Shown: in pieces, positions 32,684-43,560 of the stretch
Position numbering within the stretch: position 1 is the first letter of the stretch
Layout: every line of letters starts with the position of its first letter
Assembly (NCBI GenBank): GCA_016647705.1
Contig: CM028329.1
Location: 13,975,910-14,039,909, forward strand
Reading direction: 5' to 3'
Source: Eucommia ulmoides
Taxonomy: Eukaryota; Streptophyta; Magnoliopsida; Garryales; Eucommiaceae
DNA length: 64,000 nt
Position numbers and translations under genes: made by a program
Notes under the pieces: model-generated
What the model was told of the DNA's origin: nothing
Seen by the model: the letters and a program-made list of their open reading frames with translations, nothing else
Database searches by the model: none

Positions 32684-32720
32684 GAGGTGAGACTTTTTCG
32701 TCTTAGCCCCTAGGTATGTG
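32684..32720 (+). promoter_or_regulatory. Hairpin plus splice-donor-like motif (F1)
   Basis: GAGGTGAGAC, a TTTTTC loop, then GTCTTAGCCCCT can pair, followed directly by AG/GTATGTG (boundary after 32713). The same arrangement is in F2 (47801-47832), F3 (62257-62225, minus) and the Athila-like element (7380-7361, minus). Confidence 0.55.
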
Positions 32721-34319
32721 TCGGCACCCAATTTTACTTGTCATTGCTATAAACTATTATTGGGTTAGCTGCTTAGTCAGTAAGGGCACTACCTGTTTTT
32801 AAGTTTGGGGGGAATGTATATCACGTTTTGTGTCGCTAAAGAAATATGTGAAAGATGGAAATATTTTTTGTATGTAGAACTTTAATTTTTAGTTAAGCTT
32901 TATTTAATTTTCATGTTTTAGCATGTTAAATTCTTAGTTTAGTATATGTATGTTAGTATTTAGATTTAATATAGTGTTGTTTATCTATGAAGTCGTATAT
33001 GCTATGTGAGTTGTTGAATTCGTCTAAGGTCATTTCCTGATTATGAAAATTATCTCCCAATTGTATATCCAGGTCGGGGATAATGCGAGTCATGTGTGTT
33101 TTATGTGCTTAGCATGTCGATTAGGTAAATATTATTATGATCCTAAACTCACACGATCGCATGGACTCAGTGTATAATTATTTGAATGATTTGACGTTGA
33201 TTATTCAGTAATAAGTTTGTGACAGCAAAGATGAATCTAGAAACTTGATTTGGGATAGAATTGAGGCGAAATCTTAGGTAGGGTAATTCCGGAGGCATGA
33301 TTTAGGCCTTTAATATTTTCGCTTGAACCTTTGTAGCCAACTTGAAAAATTTATTCCCTCGTTCCCTTGTCGAAGCAGATAAACTTTTCAATTCTGAACT
33401 CGTTTCTATACTTTTTCCAATTAAAGTTTTTCCAAACAATTTTCGTTCAGCCTAAAAGTCAAAATCGAGTGAAATCAAGTAGCATAGACTAATGCTAACT
33501 TGAAGTGAGCGATCAGGGTTTCGGACGAATTATTATTGGTTCGGTATTAGCATAATCACTTGTAAGTCTTTTAGTTCTATTCGCACGCCCCTAAAGTTGT
33601 ACAAATTCAAATAAGTTTGGGGGTGTGACAATGTCTACGGTACAAAAAAAAAAAAAAAAAGTAGGTGAATATAGTTTTTATTTTCGTTTCTTTCGACAAG
33701 TGAATACAGTGTTCTTAAATTCTTGTTCAGGGTTGCGTTTTAAACATGTGGGGTTACGAGGGAGTGATATAGCGACAAGCATTTGTGCCTTAGGTATCGT
33801 TCAATCTTAACGATTTTCTGTTATCTATTCTTGTGATACCCTTGGTCGTTCTCCAAAGCCAAACCAAGCCCTGTTGATCTCTGTTAATATCCGAACTTAC
33901 ATTAGTGGATAGTTGAGCCCAGTCAAGTGTATGGTTTTCTTGAATCCTTTAACGTTTAAGTCATGAGCTTGTCTACTGAATGATCCAATCTAGAATCTGA
34001 TTAGTTATACATTTGAGCTCTCTCTCTCACACACACACACATTTCAAATAGATCTAGAATGGTTTTTATTGATATTGAGTGTTGAAATTCTAGAACACCA
34101 CTTGTCGTGTATTATTTCCCGAACTTGATCAGATTGAGGGCTGTTAAGGGAGGACCAACTTGGTTTCTTTGATTGAATTTGGAACTCGCATGCGTATACT
34201 TATTCTTTGTTAAAGTTATTCATTTTTAGAGTAGTCGTAAGTTAATTAGAGTAGTTAGTTTAATTTAGTGTTAGGGTGTTTTGCTCGAGAACTAGCAAAA
34301 TTCCAAGTTTGGGGGTATT
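32721..34319 (+). mobile_element. F1 3' untranslated region and polypurine tract
   Basis: No coding frame. Shares blocks with the 3' UTRs of the other three Athila-type elements: CATGTGTGTTTTATGTGCTT near 33092, the 'atttgacgttgattattc' block, an A tract at 33643-33660, and GTTGAAATTCTAGAACACCAC near 34082. It ends GAACTAGCAAAATTCCAAG and the polypurine-like TTTGGGGGTATT just before the 3' LTR at 34320. Confidence 0.72.
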
Positions 34320-35783
34320 TGATAGGAGTAAAATAACTATCTACTTCTAAACCAAATTTAGTAGTTTTCGAGTGAATTAGTAATATTTGTTTGCGTTTTT
34401 CGTAGATTTTATGTAATTCAGGTGTAGGGACGCAAACAAGCGACAAACAAGCGAAAACGGTGGGAAAATGGTGAAGAAATAAGGTTTCAACATCACAAGA
34501 GCCACCACCATGGAGATAAATCCACCGCCGCGGTGGTGAGATTGCAGATAGTGCTGAATTTGAGCAATCCCACGGCCTAGGCAGAGAAAGGGCAGAAAGT
34601 TGGGAACAGTCCCACGGCCTAGGCAGTGAATCCTACCGCCTAGGAGGTGAACGATCAGAATGTTAATCTACTTACTCACCGCCTAGGTGGTGAAATATTA
34701 GAGAGTTTGGAAAGTTGGTTGACATACTCACCGCCTAGGCGGTAAGCTCTGCACAGAGAAGAAGATATTTTCAGATATTTTGAAGCCTTGCACCTATAAA
34801 TACCCATTCCTCTATTTCCATTGAAAAATATTGGACACTTAGACGTCCCTAACCTTAGGAGCTTGATCCTTGGCCAATCTTTAAGAGCTCAAATAGGATA
34901 TTCATCATTCGGAGAAGAGGAAACACTAGCAGATCGATCTTCGACGAAAGTGGAGACCACTCCACTTTAAGATTTGATCTTTCTCTCTTTGTTTCTCTCT
35001 TTGTAACTTAATTTTTTATTGTAAATGATTATGAATACGTCTTGGTTTAATGTTCCAAAGTCCAAGATCACGATAGATTAGATAAATATTAGCTAGGGAT
35101 TGATATAGTTGTGTAAATACTAGTTTTATCTAATATATGTTTCTTTAACGGATGTTGCTTTTAAATCCGATTGTGTTTATCATTTTATTACAAATTTAAT
35201 ATGCTTGTTAAGGTATTAGGGTTGTATTTGAGAATACGGGTTTTGACATTCAGAAGAGGTAACCCTGGATTCGGACTAGGGTAAACACATCGTTACAATC
35301 TAACGACCTGGGAGGGCATTAGTAAGTGTGCAATCGATGACGTTGTGGTAAGACTCAAGTGACCTAGAGTTGTTAAGATATTGAGAGGGACCTCTTCATT
35401 GATGCGAACTCATGTTTTCACTCGTCTTACACTCAGGAGAGGTGGCGAGTGAGTTTACGAACCGAGATTATCGGATACCTAAACTCCGTTATTGTTAACT
35501 AAATGAAATCAAACATGTATTAAGTGAATGAAATCAATCCCTAGGTAATCAACTTAGTTAGGATTAACCCACTAATTATAGTTTAACTTAGTTTAAATTA
35601 GTTTAATTTTAAATCATTTCTTTAACCGTCTGGATAATATGAGACTATGCAAATTGTGGTATTCAATTATTCAACCCGTCCCTGGGGGAACGATATCCGA
35701 TCTTAAAGATCCACTATATTAAAACTAGACATCGTGCACTTATGAGTAGTTAATACACGAGCGTGTAAAAACCTCATCGTACA
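34320..35783 (+). mobile_element. 3' LTR of F1
   Basis: TGATAGGAGTAAAATAAC to CATCGTACA, 1464 bases. Has the TATA box ACCTATAAATACCC (34790-34803) that the 5' copy has lost. Array of six palindromes at 34500-34745, including CACCGCCGCGGTGGTG, CACCGCCTAGGTGGTG and CACCGCCTAGGCGGT. Confidence 0.93.
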
Positions 35784-35788
35784 GTAAC

Positions 35789-37196
35789 CCATATACGGGT
35801 ATAATTGCCTTTAAAAAAACCTCCATCAATTGGGATTTGAACTAAGTCAACTTAAATAAAAATTCTCCATTAATTAGGATTAAAATACGTCAACTTTAAA
35901 ATCGGTCCCCCAATCAAATATGAACTAGGTGTCAATCGAATTCTTTGTAAATACCAAGGCACATGAAACCTTTATAGGTTCAGTCACCAATTTAAATAAA
36001 ATGTCTTCTTCCCTAGTGGACTTCGTTTCGACTTATCTTTAGTAGATCACCAAGGTAAGTAAGAAACCTAAGTGGGTTTGGTCGAAGTTAGAGAGGTGTC
36101 CACCTTACGACATTCTCTCAAGTCATGTATCAGGGCACATCTCCAAGAAGTCTTTAGACTTTCCTGAGAAGTTGTTGTCGATCTTTTTGTTAGGTAGAAC
36201 AACAAAGGATACTTGTGCATGAGCTACGCTTTGACCTTATTCTTAGTAATTAACCAAGGTACATAGGAAACCCTTGTGGGTTCAGTCGATAATCTGAAAA
36301 TAAGCATAGGGAGGGCCGAACAACATTTCTATTTGATTCTTGACCTAGGAAATCAGTGTATGTAGATAACCCATGTGGGTTTAGGCCATGTAATGATCAT
36401 TGTATAAAATAAATAAATAAACAATAAGTTGTAAAATTAAAATACATAAACAACCTAACGAGGTTCCCAGTCTCGAACAAACATTAAAAGTTACACGCTT
36501 AGTTCTGGATATATGGGCAACCCATGTGGGCTCTGTCACATTCTTCGAATGCTTAGTAAATAATCCTGCACCCCAGCTATAGCTGAAGGTAAATTATATT
36601 CGATTTTTCCATTGAGATATTGTGATAGGACTTGCCCCAGCTAGAGCTGGGGCACATTATACCAGATTTCTCCATTAAAATTTCTTGATAAAATCACCAG
36701 TTGTAAGAAAAATCCTAAATCTAGGAATAAAATCCATAATCCCTAAAATAAACAAGCATCATCGTCAAGCCATCGCATGTGGGATATGGCCGAGAAACTC
36801 CAATAGGTTTCAAGTTCCCTCGAGAGTTTCTCCGATGAAAATTCTCTCGGTTATTTTCAATAATGTATTGATATGACGACCCAGGAATCGGTTTCTCTAA
36901 CAAAGAACCTTTTCCACCATATATCAATTTAAATTATATGTCTGAACTATGTTTGATTTGGTTCTCAATTAATTCTGAGATATGTAGGCGCCCTAATGAG
37001 GTTTGGTCAAGCCAACTCTTAATATACCGTCAACCTCAGTCTCAAACCAACTAGATGCCCCAGAATTGGTTCTCTAACCCAAAACCATTCCACCCAATCT
37101 TGATTTACTTTACCTGTTAGAACAATATATGGTCGGATTTTCAGTTAAGTCTGAGGTCTATAGGAAAGCTCCTAAATGGTTGCGATCAAAACTAGA
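35789..37196 (+). mobile_element. Tat-like 3' region, mixed degenerate repeats
   Basis: Continuation of the outer element after F1. Further degenerate 'gggtttggtc' repeats up to about 37020. Two units of a 67-base repeat near 36565-36690, the second holding GCCCCAGCTAGAGCTGGGGC (36634-36653), a 9-bp inverted repeat with a 2-base centre. No coding frame is supported. Confidence 0.6.
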
Positions 37197-37315
37197 GATG
37201 TAAATAACTTGTCAGATGGTAATAAGTCATCAGGGGAATGACAATAAGTCATTAGAGATGGCAATAAGTTATCAGATGGAAATAAGTCATCAGAGGTAGC
37301 AATAAGTCATCAAAA
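37197..37315 (+). repeat. Short tandem array 'caataagtcatcagag'
   Basis: Five units of about 22-26 bases with AATAAGTCATCAG or AATAAGTTATCAG. Confidence 0.88.
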
Positions 37316-38466
37316 CTACGGTGACCCCCTATGACTGGTCATTTATTCTCCTTTAGGATTCTCAAGGACGATCATTTAGCCACCTTTAGAGAAAGTCCGT
37401 AGTAATTCTCAAGGTTATTCAGCCTCCTTTGAGAATATTCCTCACCATTTAGGAAGGACTGCGGTAATCTTCAAGGATGGTCATTTAGCCTCCGTTTGAG
37501 AGATCGTGTTGATACTCAAAGTTAGGTCATTTAGCCTCTTTTAGCTCTTTAAGGATAGGTCATTCAGCCTCTTGTGAGGAGATTTCTCACCTTTCGGCAG
37601 GAAGTGTAGTGCTCCAAGAATGATGCAGCTATAACCAAGTAACCCATTCGTATGTTCTTGGCATTTTCTTTCCAAGGAAACTACAAAGATTTCGATGAGT
37701 CGTTATTCTCCAAAGTTATGATAGTACTCAAGGATGGTCATTCATCCACCTTAAAGATCTTCAAGAAAAGGCCATTCACCCTTCTTAGAAGCAAACACCA
37801 TAGTAATCCTCAAGGACTGGTCATTTGTCCCTCCTTAGGGAAGATTTCTTACCCATTCGGAAGGAATGTAGTGCTCCTGAAGGATGATGCTTACCCATTC
37901 AGAAGGAATGTAGTGCTCCTGAAGGATTATGCAATGGTGACCAACGAACCCATTCATATGATCTTGGCATTGGCTTTCCTTGGAAACTATGAAGATGGAG
38001 ATGAGTTGTCATTCTCCTAATACTACGGAATAGATCTTCAGAGATAGGTCATTCAGCTATATTCAAGATTATTCAAGGACTGGTCATTTAGCCTCCTTTG
38101 AAGAAGTTCCGTTTGTATATGCGAGGATAGTCATTCAACCTCTTGTGATATTATGCCAAGATGGTTATTCAGCTACCTGTGAGATTCTTCAAGGACTGAT
38201 CATTTAGCCTCCTATGAAGAAAAATATGGTGTAGATCCTCAAAGTTTAGTCATTTATCCCCATTTGAAGAGATTGCCTAGGTATGCAGGGACAGGTCATT
38301 TAGTCTCCCTTAAGAGCTTTAAGGACTGGTCATTTAGCCTCCTTTGAAGAAGGTCTATAACATCTTTCAAGGATAAGTAATTCAACCTCCTCTAAGAAGA
38401 TTCAATTTCCCTCAAGGATAGGTAATTCAGCCTCCTTTGAGAGGATTCCATATCCCTAAAAAATAG
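37316..38466 (+). repeat. Long tandem array 'ggtcatttagcctcc'
   Basis: About 17 degenerate units of 45-75 bases. Core GGTCATTTAGCCTCCTTTGA, followed by a GAA-rich part and 'tcaagga'. A nested duplication near 37845-37925 repeats TACCCATTCAGAAGGAATGT. The 122-codon frame at 37652-38020 is a chance frame through this array. Interrupted by the Sirevirus at 38467; the array resumes at 58836. Confidence 0.9.
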
Positions 38467-40901
38467 TATTGGCCCAAAGAGCTATCCAAGAGAGAGTAAA
38501 TTGGGCAGTTACAAAATTTAAACAATTAATTCCTTTAAACACTTAATATCAAATAATCAATTTTCCTAAAATAATTAATATTATAATCATGCAGCGGATA
38601 TGTGTTTAATACTAAATGCACACCCAAACACAATATTACTAAATGCATACCCAAACACAATATAATATAAAATAGACAATGCAGCACACAGTGATATATC
38701 ATGGTTCAGTCTAGCTAATTTTGCCTACATCTAGTCACTTGAGCTCGATGGAGATTCGCAATCCACTAAACCCCTTTAATCCCTTTACTAGGTAGGAACC
38801 AAAACCCTTAAAATGATTTTTTTATAGGCACAAAATCAATATTTACAAATTACCCTTTTCCTAAGACAAGGATGAACCCCATCTTTTTACCAGACTAAAG
38901 ATTAACCTAACACTCTCTCAGTTATACTTTTCACAGGGAATGATGTACTTTTACAGTTCACTCAAAATAATAATTTAATTACCAGAAGAATCAAAACATA
39001 ATTATTTTCAAGAAAAAATAATAACCTAACCTTTTTGCAGGAAAAAGATCAAACCCTAAACTTTTTCACAGGAAAGAAAAATCGAAACCTAGGTACCCTG
39101 ACTACACACCATCCCAAACATGCCTAATCCGCTCAAACTCACAAATACAAAAAAATGCAAATTTCTTCCCACAAGGAGCTTCTACCACCTCAATATGAAT
39201 ATGCTCAATTAATGACCCGAATAATTGCTGTGTGAGAGATAAAATGTGAGGCAACAAAATCTGAATAACTAATAAATTGGGTAACACAATTTAAGCAAAT
39301 AAGCAGATAATCAAATAAAATCGTTTAAAACGATTTTCTAAATAATCTTATAGCAAGCAATCAATAAGAATGTAACTTCAAAGTAAATAACAAAGTTTGG
39401 AAAGATCTCACCAGGAAACACCGGATTATAAGTGCTTTAGATCAAGAACGAAGAATAAATCTTTCACTAAAATGTCAGCATAAATATAACTCTTAGAAAA
39501 GTTTGAACTGAATGTTCATGAAGTGTTGATCTCAATTCCGCAGGTCTATATTAACAAACAAATATCTAGCCCTCCAACAGCTAGTTTTTAAAATATATGC
39601 CTCCAAAAGACACTCTTAGACCCCATAAATGAGAACCTTTCCATTTAGAAGTATTTCAATTAAAAACAAAAACTTTCGATTGTCTCAAATAAGTCAACAA
39701 AACTAATCTCAATTTAAAACCATAAAGATAGTAAGTATTAATCCATTTAATTAGGATAATTTCAAAGTATATGGACCAAATCAACATGAATGATAGAATA
39801 GGAAGATAATATCTCATTTAGGTTCAAATTCCCCAAATCTCTTCCTTGGAATCCTAAAAAATAGATAGACTTTGACCAAGAGACCAAATCTCTCGATTTC
39901 CTAACTACCTCAATAAGTTAACCGAGCCTTAGAGGTCAGTTGACCAACTGCCACCAATTAGATGACTTAATTATTTTAGTTGTTCTAATTTCTCTTTGAT
40001 TTACCTATTGACTAAAATAGTTGACAGACCTATTTCATTCGGTTGATTGATTAGATTAGTGTGCTCACTTCATTTGCCAATTCAGCCACTATTTCAAACA
40101 GTTGATTGAACTCTTTAATTCGGTTGACCGACTGGATCAATAGCATCTCATTTCAGCTTCAAAACTCACTGTTTAATTCGGTTGACCAATTATTTTTCTC
40201 GGTTAACCAATTTGACCAGATTACTTCACTTTTTATACTTTAAAACATATTTTCTATTTAGGTAATTTATCAATATCATTTAACATAAGGAGCAAATTCA
40301 ATATCATAAATTAGAATATTAAACTCAATCATTTCATATTAATACACACATAAAAATAACTCATTTAAAGTGTCTTATGTGATCCTAATTGGAGTTTAAT
40401 TAAGAGTATATAAGTAGAGAGTTCTTTTCACCTATTTTTCTTCAAGGTCCTCGAAACTCTTCATACCATCATTGCGCCCATCTTGCACCCTTTATGTTTT
40501 TTTTCATGAGTTATTCTTCTTAATCATATGTATGGATCTTATAAATCTGAAACACATGATAAAATCATTAGTTCCACCAAAAAAAAAAAAAAAAACTTAT
40601 TTGTTTGTCAAAACCTTAGATACAATAATCTTCTCTTTTTTTATGATGACAATTAACTTTGATATTTTTTTCAATAAAGAATGTAACCACACTCCCCTAA
40701 ATCCAAGGACAAATATTTAAACTCATTTAAGCATAATTATGAAATTACAAACAAATAATGATAAAGATATGCAATATAACCCCCAATTTAATCAACAATG
40801 ATATTCAACATTATGCCTAATAACTAATGTCTTCCTGTAATCAATGCAATACTTAGGCGAACAAATTTCTAAACATCAACTAACTCATTTAAATATCAAC
40901 T
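38467..40901 (-). mobile_element. 3' LTR of the Sirevirus
   Basis: Plus-strand start TATTGGCCCAAAGAGC (TG changed to TA). Matches the 5' fragment at 44895-45240 along its whole length. The inner end is set by the polypurine tract, so it is approximate. A GGTTGACC array lies at 39895-40230 and a TATA-like TCTATATTAAC near 39545. Confidence 0.75.
39895..40230 (-). promoter_or_regulatory. GGTTGACC array in the Sirevirus LTR
   Basis: Units on the plus strand: GTCAGTTGACCAACTG, TTCGGTTGATTGA, TTCGGTTGACCGACTGG, TTCGGTTGACCAATTA, CGGTTAACCAATTTGACC. TTGACC is the W-box. Same type as the array at 12250-12625 in the opposite orientation. Confidence 0.7.
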
Positions 40902-40919
40902 TTTCCCCTTTGGCATCTT
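40902..40919 (-). other. Polypurine tract of the Sirevirus
   Basis: Minus strand GATGCCAAAGGGGAAAAG, just downstream of the RNase H frame and directly before the LTR. Confidence 0.65.
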
Positions 40920-40955
40920 AAAAATTGGGGTGAAAACCCAAAAACATCACTCTAG

Positions 40956-41600
40956 TCATATATCATTATACCTAGTCATACCTAAATCTCGAATAATTTT
41001 CATGAATTGATCTTCCGCTAGAGGTTTGGTAAAGATATCTCCAAGCTGATCGGAGGTATCAACATACTCAATAGTTACATCCATTTTCTGACTGTGATCA
41101 CGAATAAAAAGATGTCTAATCTCTATGTGCTGAGTTTGTGAGTGCTGTGTCGGATTCTTACTTAAGCATATAGTACTTTTATTATCACAATAAATAGGGA
41201 CTTCCTCCATACATATTCCAAAATCATATAATTGTTGATTAATATATAGAATTTCAGAGCAATAATTATCAGTTGCCAAATACTCAGGCTCAGTAGTAGA
41301 TAAGGTAATTGAGTTTTGTTTTTCGCTAAACCAAGAAACCAAAGCATATTCTAAAAAGTGACATGAACTGCTTATGCTTTTATGCTCAACTTTGCATCCA
41401 ACAAAATCAGCGTCGGAGTAACTGGTTAACTTAAAGTCACTCCCACTAGGATACCATAATCCTAGGTCACTTGTCCCTTTCAAATATCGAAAGATTTGCT
41501 TAATCGCAATTAAATGCAGTTCTTTAGTACAAGACTGAAATCTAGCACACAAGCATACACTAAACATTATGTCAAGTCCACTAGCAGTAAGATACAACAA
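40956..41600 (-). pseudogene. RT C-terminus and RNase H of Sirevirus pol
   Basis: The longest frame in the element, 214 codons. FRYLKGTSDLGLWYPSGSDF, then SYSDADFVGCKVEHKSISSS, SITLSTTEPEYLAT, YCDNKSTICLSKNP, HIEIRHLFIRD and TSDQLGDIFTKPLAEDQF: the standard copia RNase H signature, with the usual TEAEY read as TEPEY. It degrades the RNA strand of the RNA:DNA hybrid. The frame looks intact to its stop, but the rest of pol upstream is broken. Confidence 0.9.
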
Positions 41601-42290
41601 GTTACCAATTATACCTCAATACATTTTCTCATTTATGTTTTTTCCCGTATCGTCTTTGTCTTTTTTTGTAGCTATTGCCATGGGAGTTTTGTACCCTTTA
41701 GTGTCATCCAAGCTATATTTTTTCAATAACTCTCTAGTGTACTTGGCTTGAGTAATGAAAATCCATTTTTTGGTTTACTTGATTTGAAACCCAAGAAAGA
41801 AAATTAACTCTCTCATCATACTCATTTCAAACTCAACCTGCATAATCTTGGCAAACTCTTGATAAAAATCTTCATTAGTAGAACCGAATATAATAACATC
41901 AACATATATTTGTACTAATAGGATATCAGAATCATTTTGTTTGAAAAATTAAGTTATATCTAAGACCCCGTCAAAACCATTTTCAATCAAATATTGGCTA
42001 AGTCTCTCATACCAAGCTCCTAGAGCATGTTTGAGCCCATACAAAGCCTTCCGAAATTTAAACACATGATCAAGAAGTTTTTCATTCTCAAATCCTAGTG
42101 GTTGTTCTACATAAACTTCTTGTGATAGAAAGCCATTCAAGAATACATTTTTTACATCTATGTGTATAATTTAAAATTCCGTGAACATACAGAGGGAAGT
42201 AACATTCTAATAGCTTCTAATCTAGCTTCAAGAGCACACGTCTCATCATAATCAATTCCTTTTTCTTGATTATAGTTTTGTGCTACTAAT
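41601..42290 (-). pseudogene. Reverse transcriptase of Sirevirus pol, YVDV active site
   Basis: LNGFLSQEVYVEQPLGFENE and FRKALYGLKHALGAWYERLS (41949-42140) are the RT fingers/palm motifs. After a stop comes VQIYVDVIIFGSTNEDFYQE: the catalytic YVDD box reads YVDV, one A-to-T change on the coding strand. FFLGFQIK and FITQAKYTRELLKKY follow. At least three in-frame stops. Confidence 0.88.
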
Positions 42291-42293
42291 CCT

Positions 42294-42321
42294 GGTTTTT
42301 TTTTTTTGTTTTTTTTTTATA

Positions 42322-42366
<45 letters not shown>
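42294..42366. repeat. T tract and (ATT)n microsatellite inside pol
   Basis: A T-rich run followed by about 14 ATT units, inside what should be continuous coding sequence at the start of RT. Either expanded in place or brought in as the tail of a small insertion. Confidence 0.95.
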
Positions 42367-42367
<1 letters not shown>

Positions 42368-42439
42368 CATGTTTCATCATTTTTATTACAAAAAACCCAT
42401 TTAGTACCAATTACAGGATGAAAGTTCGGTGTATGAACT

Positions 42440-42993
42440 AGAGACTATACCTTATTAAGTTCAAATTGAACTAATTCTTTCTTCCATTGCGAAGATCCAA
42501 GATTTATCAGTTAATACCTCATTCACAATCTTAAGCTCAATTTGAGATAGAAAAGCAAGATTGATTATATCCCTAAGAGAGGATCTTATACTTACACCTT
42601 TCTCGAAATAACCAATAATTTATTTTACCGAATGTCTCAGCATTGTCTTTATAGCATGTGGTAAGTCATCTCCTCTCCTTTAGGTTCTTCATTCTGTGGT
42701 TCATTTGTCGTATCACCTTCTTGTTTTTGGTTATTTTGTGTACCCACATCATCATCATCCAAAACCTTTCTCAACATAAGGGGATCAGATTCTTTAAATA
42801 CGACATGCATAGATTTTTCTACTACTAAGGTACGTTTATTATAAATTTTATAAGCTTTACTATTCAAAGCGTACTCAAGAAAAATACCATAATCAAATTT
42901 TGGATCAAATTTACCCAAATTATCCTTATCATTTAAGATAAAGCATTTACAACCAAAAACTTTAAAATAGGATATATTTGGAGTCTTACCATT
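42440..42993 (-). pseudogene. Integrase C-terminal region of Sirevirus pol
   Basis: FDPKFDYGIFLEYALNSKAY, KIYNKRTLVVEKSMHVVFKE (42649-42918) is the conserved segment after the copia integrase core, followed by the acidic/Gln-rich linker to RT. Confidence 0.85.
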
Positions 42994-43560
42994 CTAAATT
43001 TCATACGGGATTTTATTAAAACCTCTTCGCCTAGAAACCCTATTTACAACATGGCAATTAGTGCTTACGACTTTGGCCCTAAAATATTTTGGAAGACGAT
43101 TCTCATTTAGCATTGTTCTGGCAATTTCCTGAAGTGCTCTTTTCTTTCTTTCCACAACACCATTTTGTTGAGGTGATCTTGGTACAGAAAAGTTGTGAGC
43201 ATACCCATGCTCATCGCAATAACTTATTATCTCATCATTTCTAAACTCCCTATCTCTATCACTATGGAGGTTAATGATGCAAAATTCCTTCTCATTTTGA
43301 ACACGTTTACAAAACATAGAGAATATAGAAGCAACTTCACTCTTCTTATCTAGCAAAATCACCCATGTATATCTAGAATAGTTATCCACAATTACGCATG
43401 CATAAAATTTGTCTCCTAAACTAGCAATGGCATTCGCACCAAATAAATCACGATGCAATAATTCAAGACATCTAGATGTGGATGTGTGCAATGTCTTCTT
43501 AAAGGATTATCTAGATTGCTTACCTAATTAACATATATCACGTACTTTGTCTTTCACATA
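42994..43560 (-). pseudogene. Integrase core of Sirevirus pol
   Basis: A 165-codon frame with the catalytic triad in place: LELLHRDLFG (first Asp), INLHSDRDREF (second Asp), PQQNGVVERKKRALQE (Glu). So the core itself still has its active-site residues, unlike the other two integrases in the window. The His/Cys zinc finger part upstream (43500-43700) is in broken frames. Confidence 0.88.

Larger units (their letters stand above)
29924..35783 (+). mobile_element. F1: non-autonomous Athila-derived element
   Basis: Complete element of 5860 bases with two LTRs (29924-31391, 34320-35783), perfect GTAAC target duplication (29919-29923 and 35784-35788), a diverged tRNA-Asp PBS and an Athila-type polypurine tract. 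No pol and no recognisable gag. It keeps a palindrome array inside and the tail of the 3' ORF. LTR divergence is visible throughout, so it is older than F3. Confidence 0.93.

Noticed and set aside
37652-38020. 122-codon open frame on the plus strand
   Set aside because: Runs through the 'ggtcatttagcctcc' array with an internal duplication; no protein similarity recognised.
29440-38466. CRISPR-like array suspected from regular repeats
   Set aside because: Units are degenerate, directly adjoining, without unique spacers, and the context is a plant retrotransposon.
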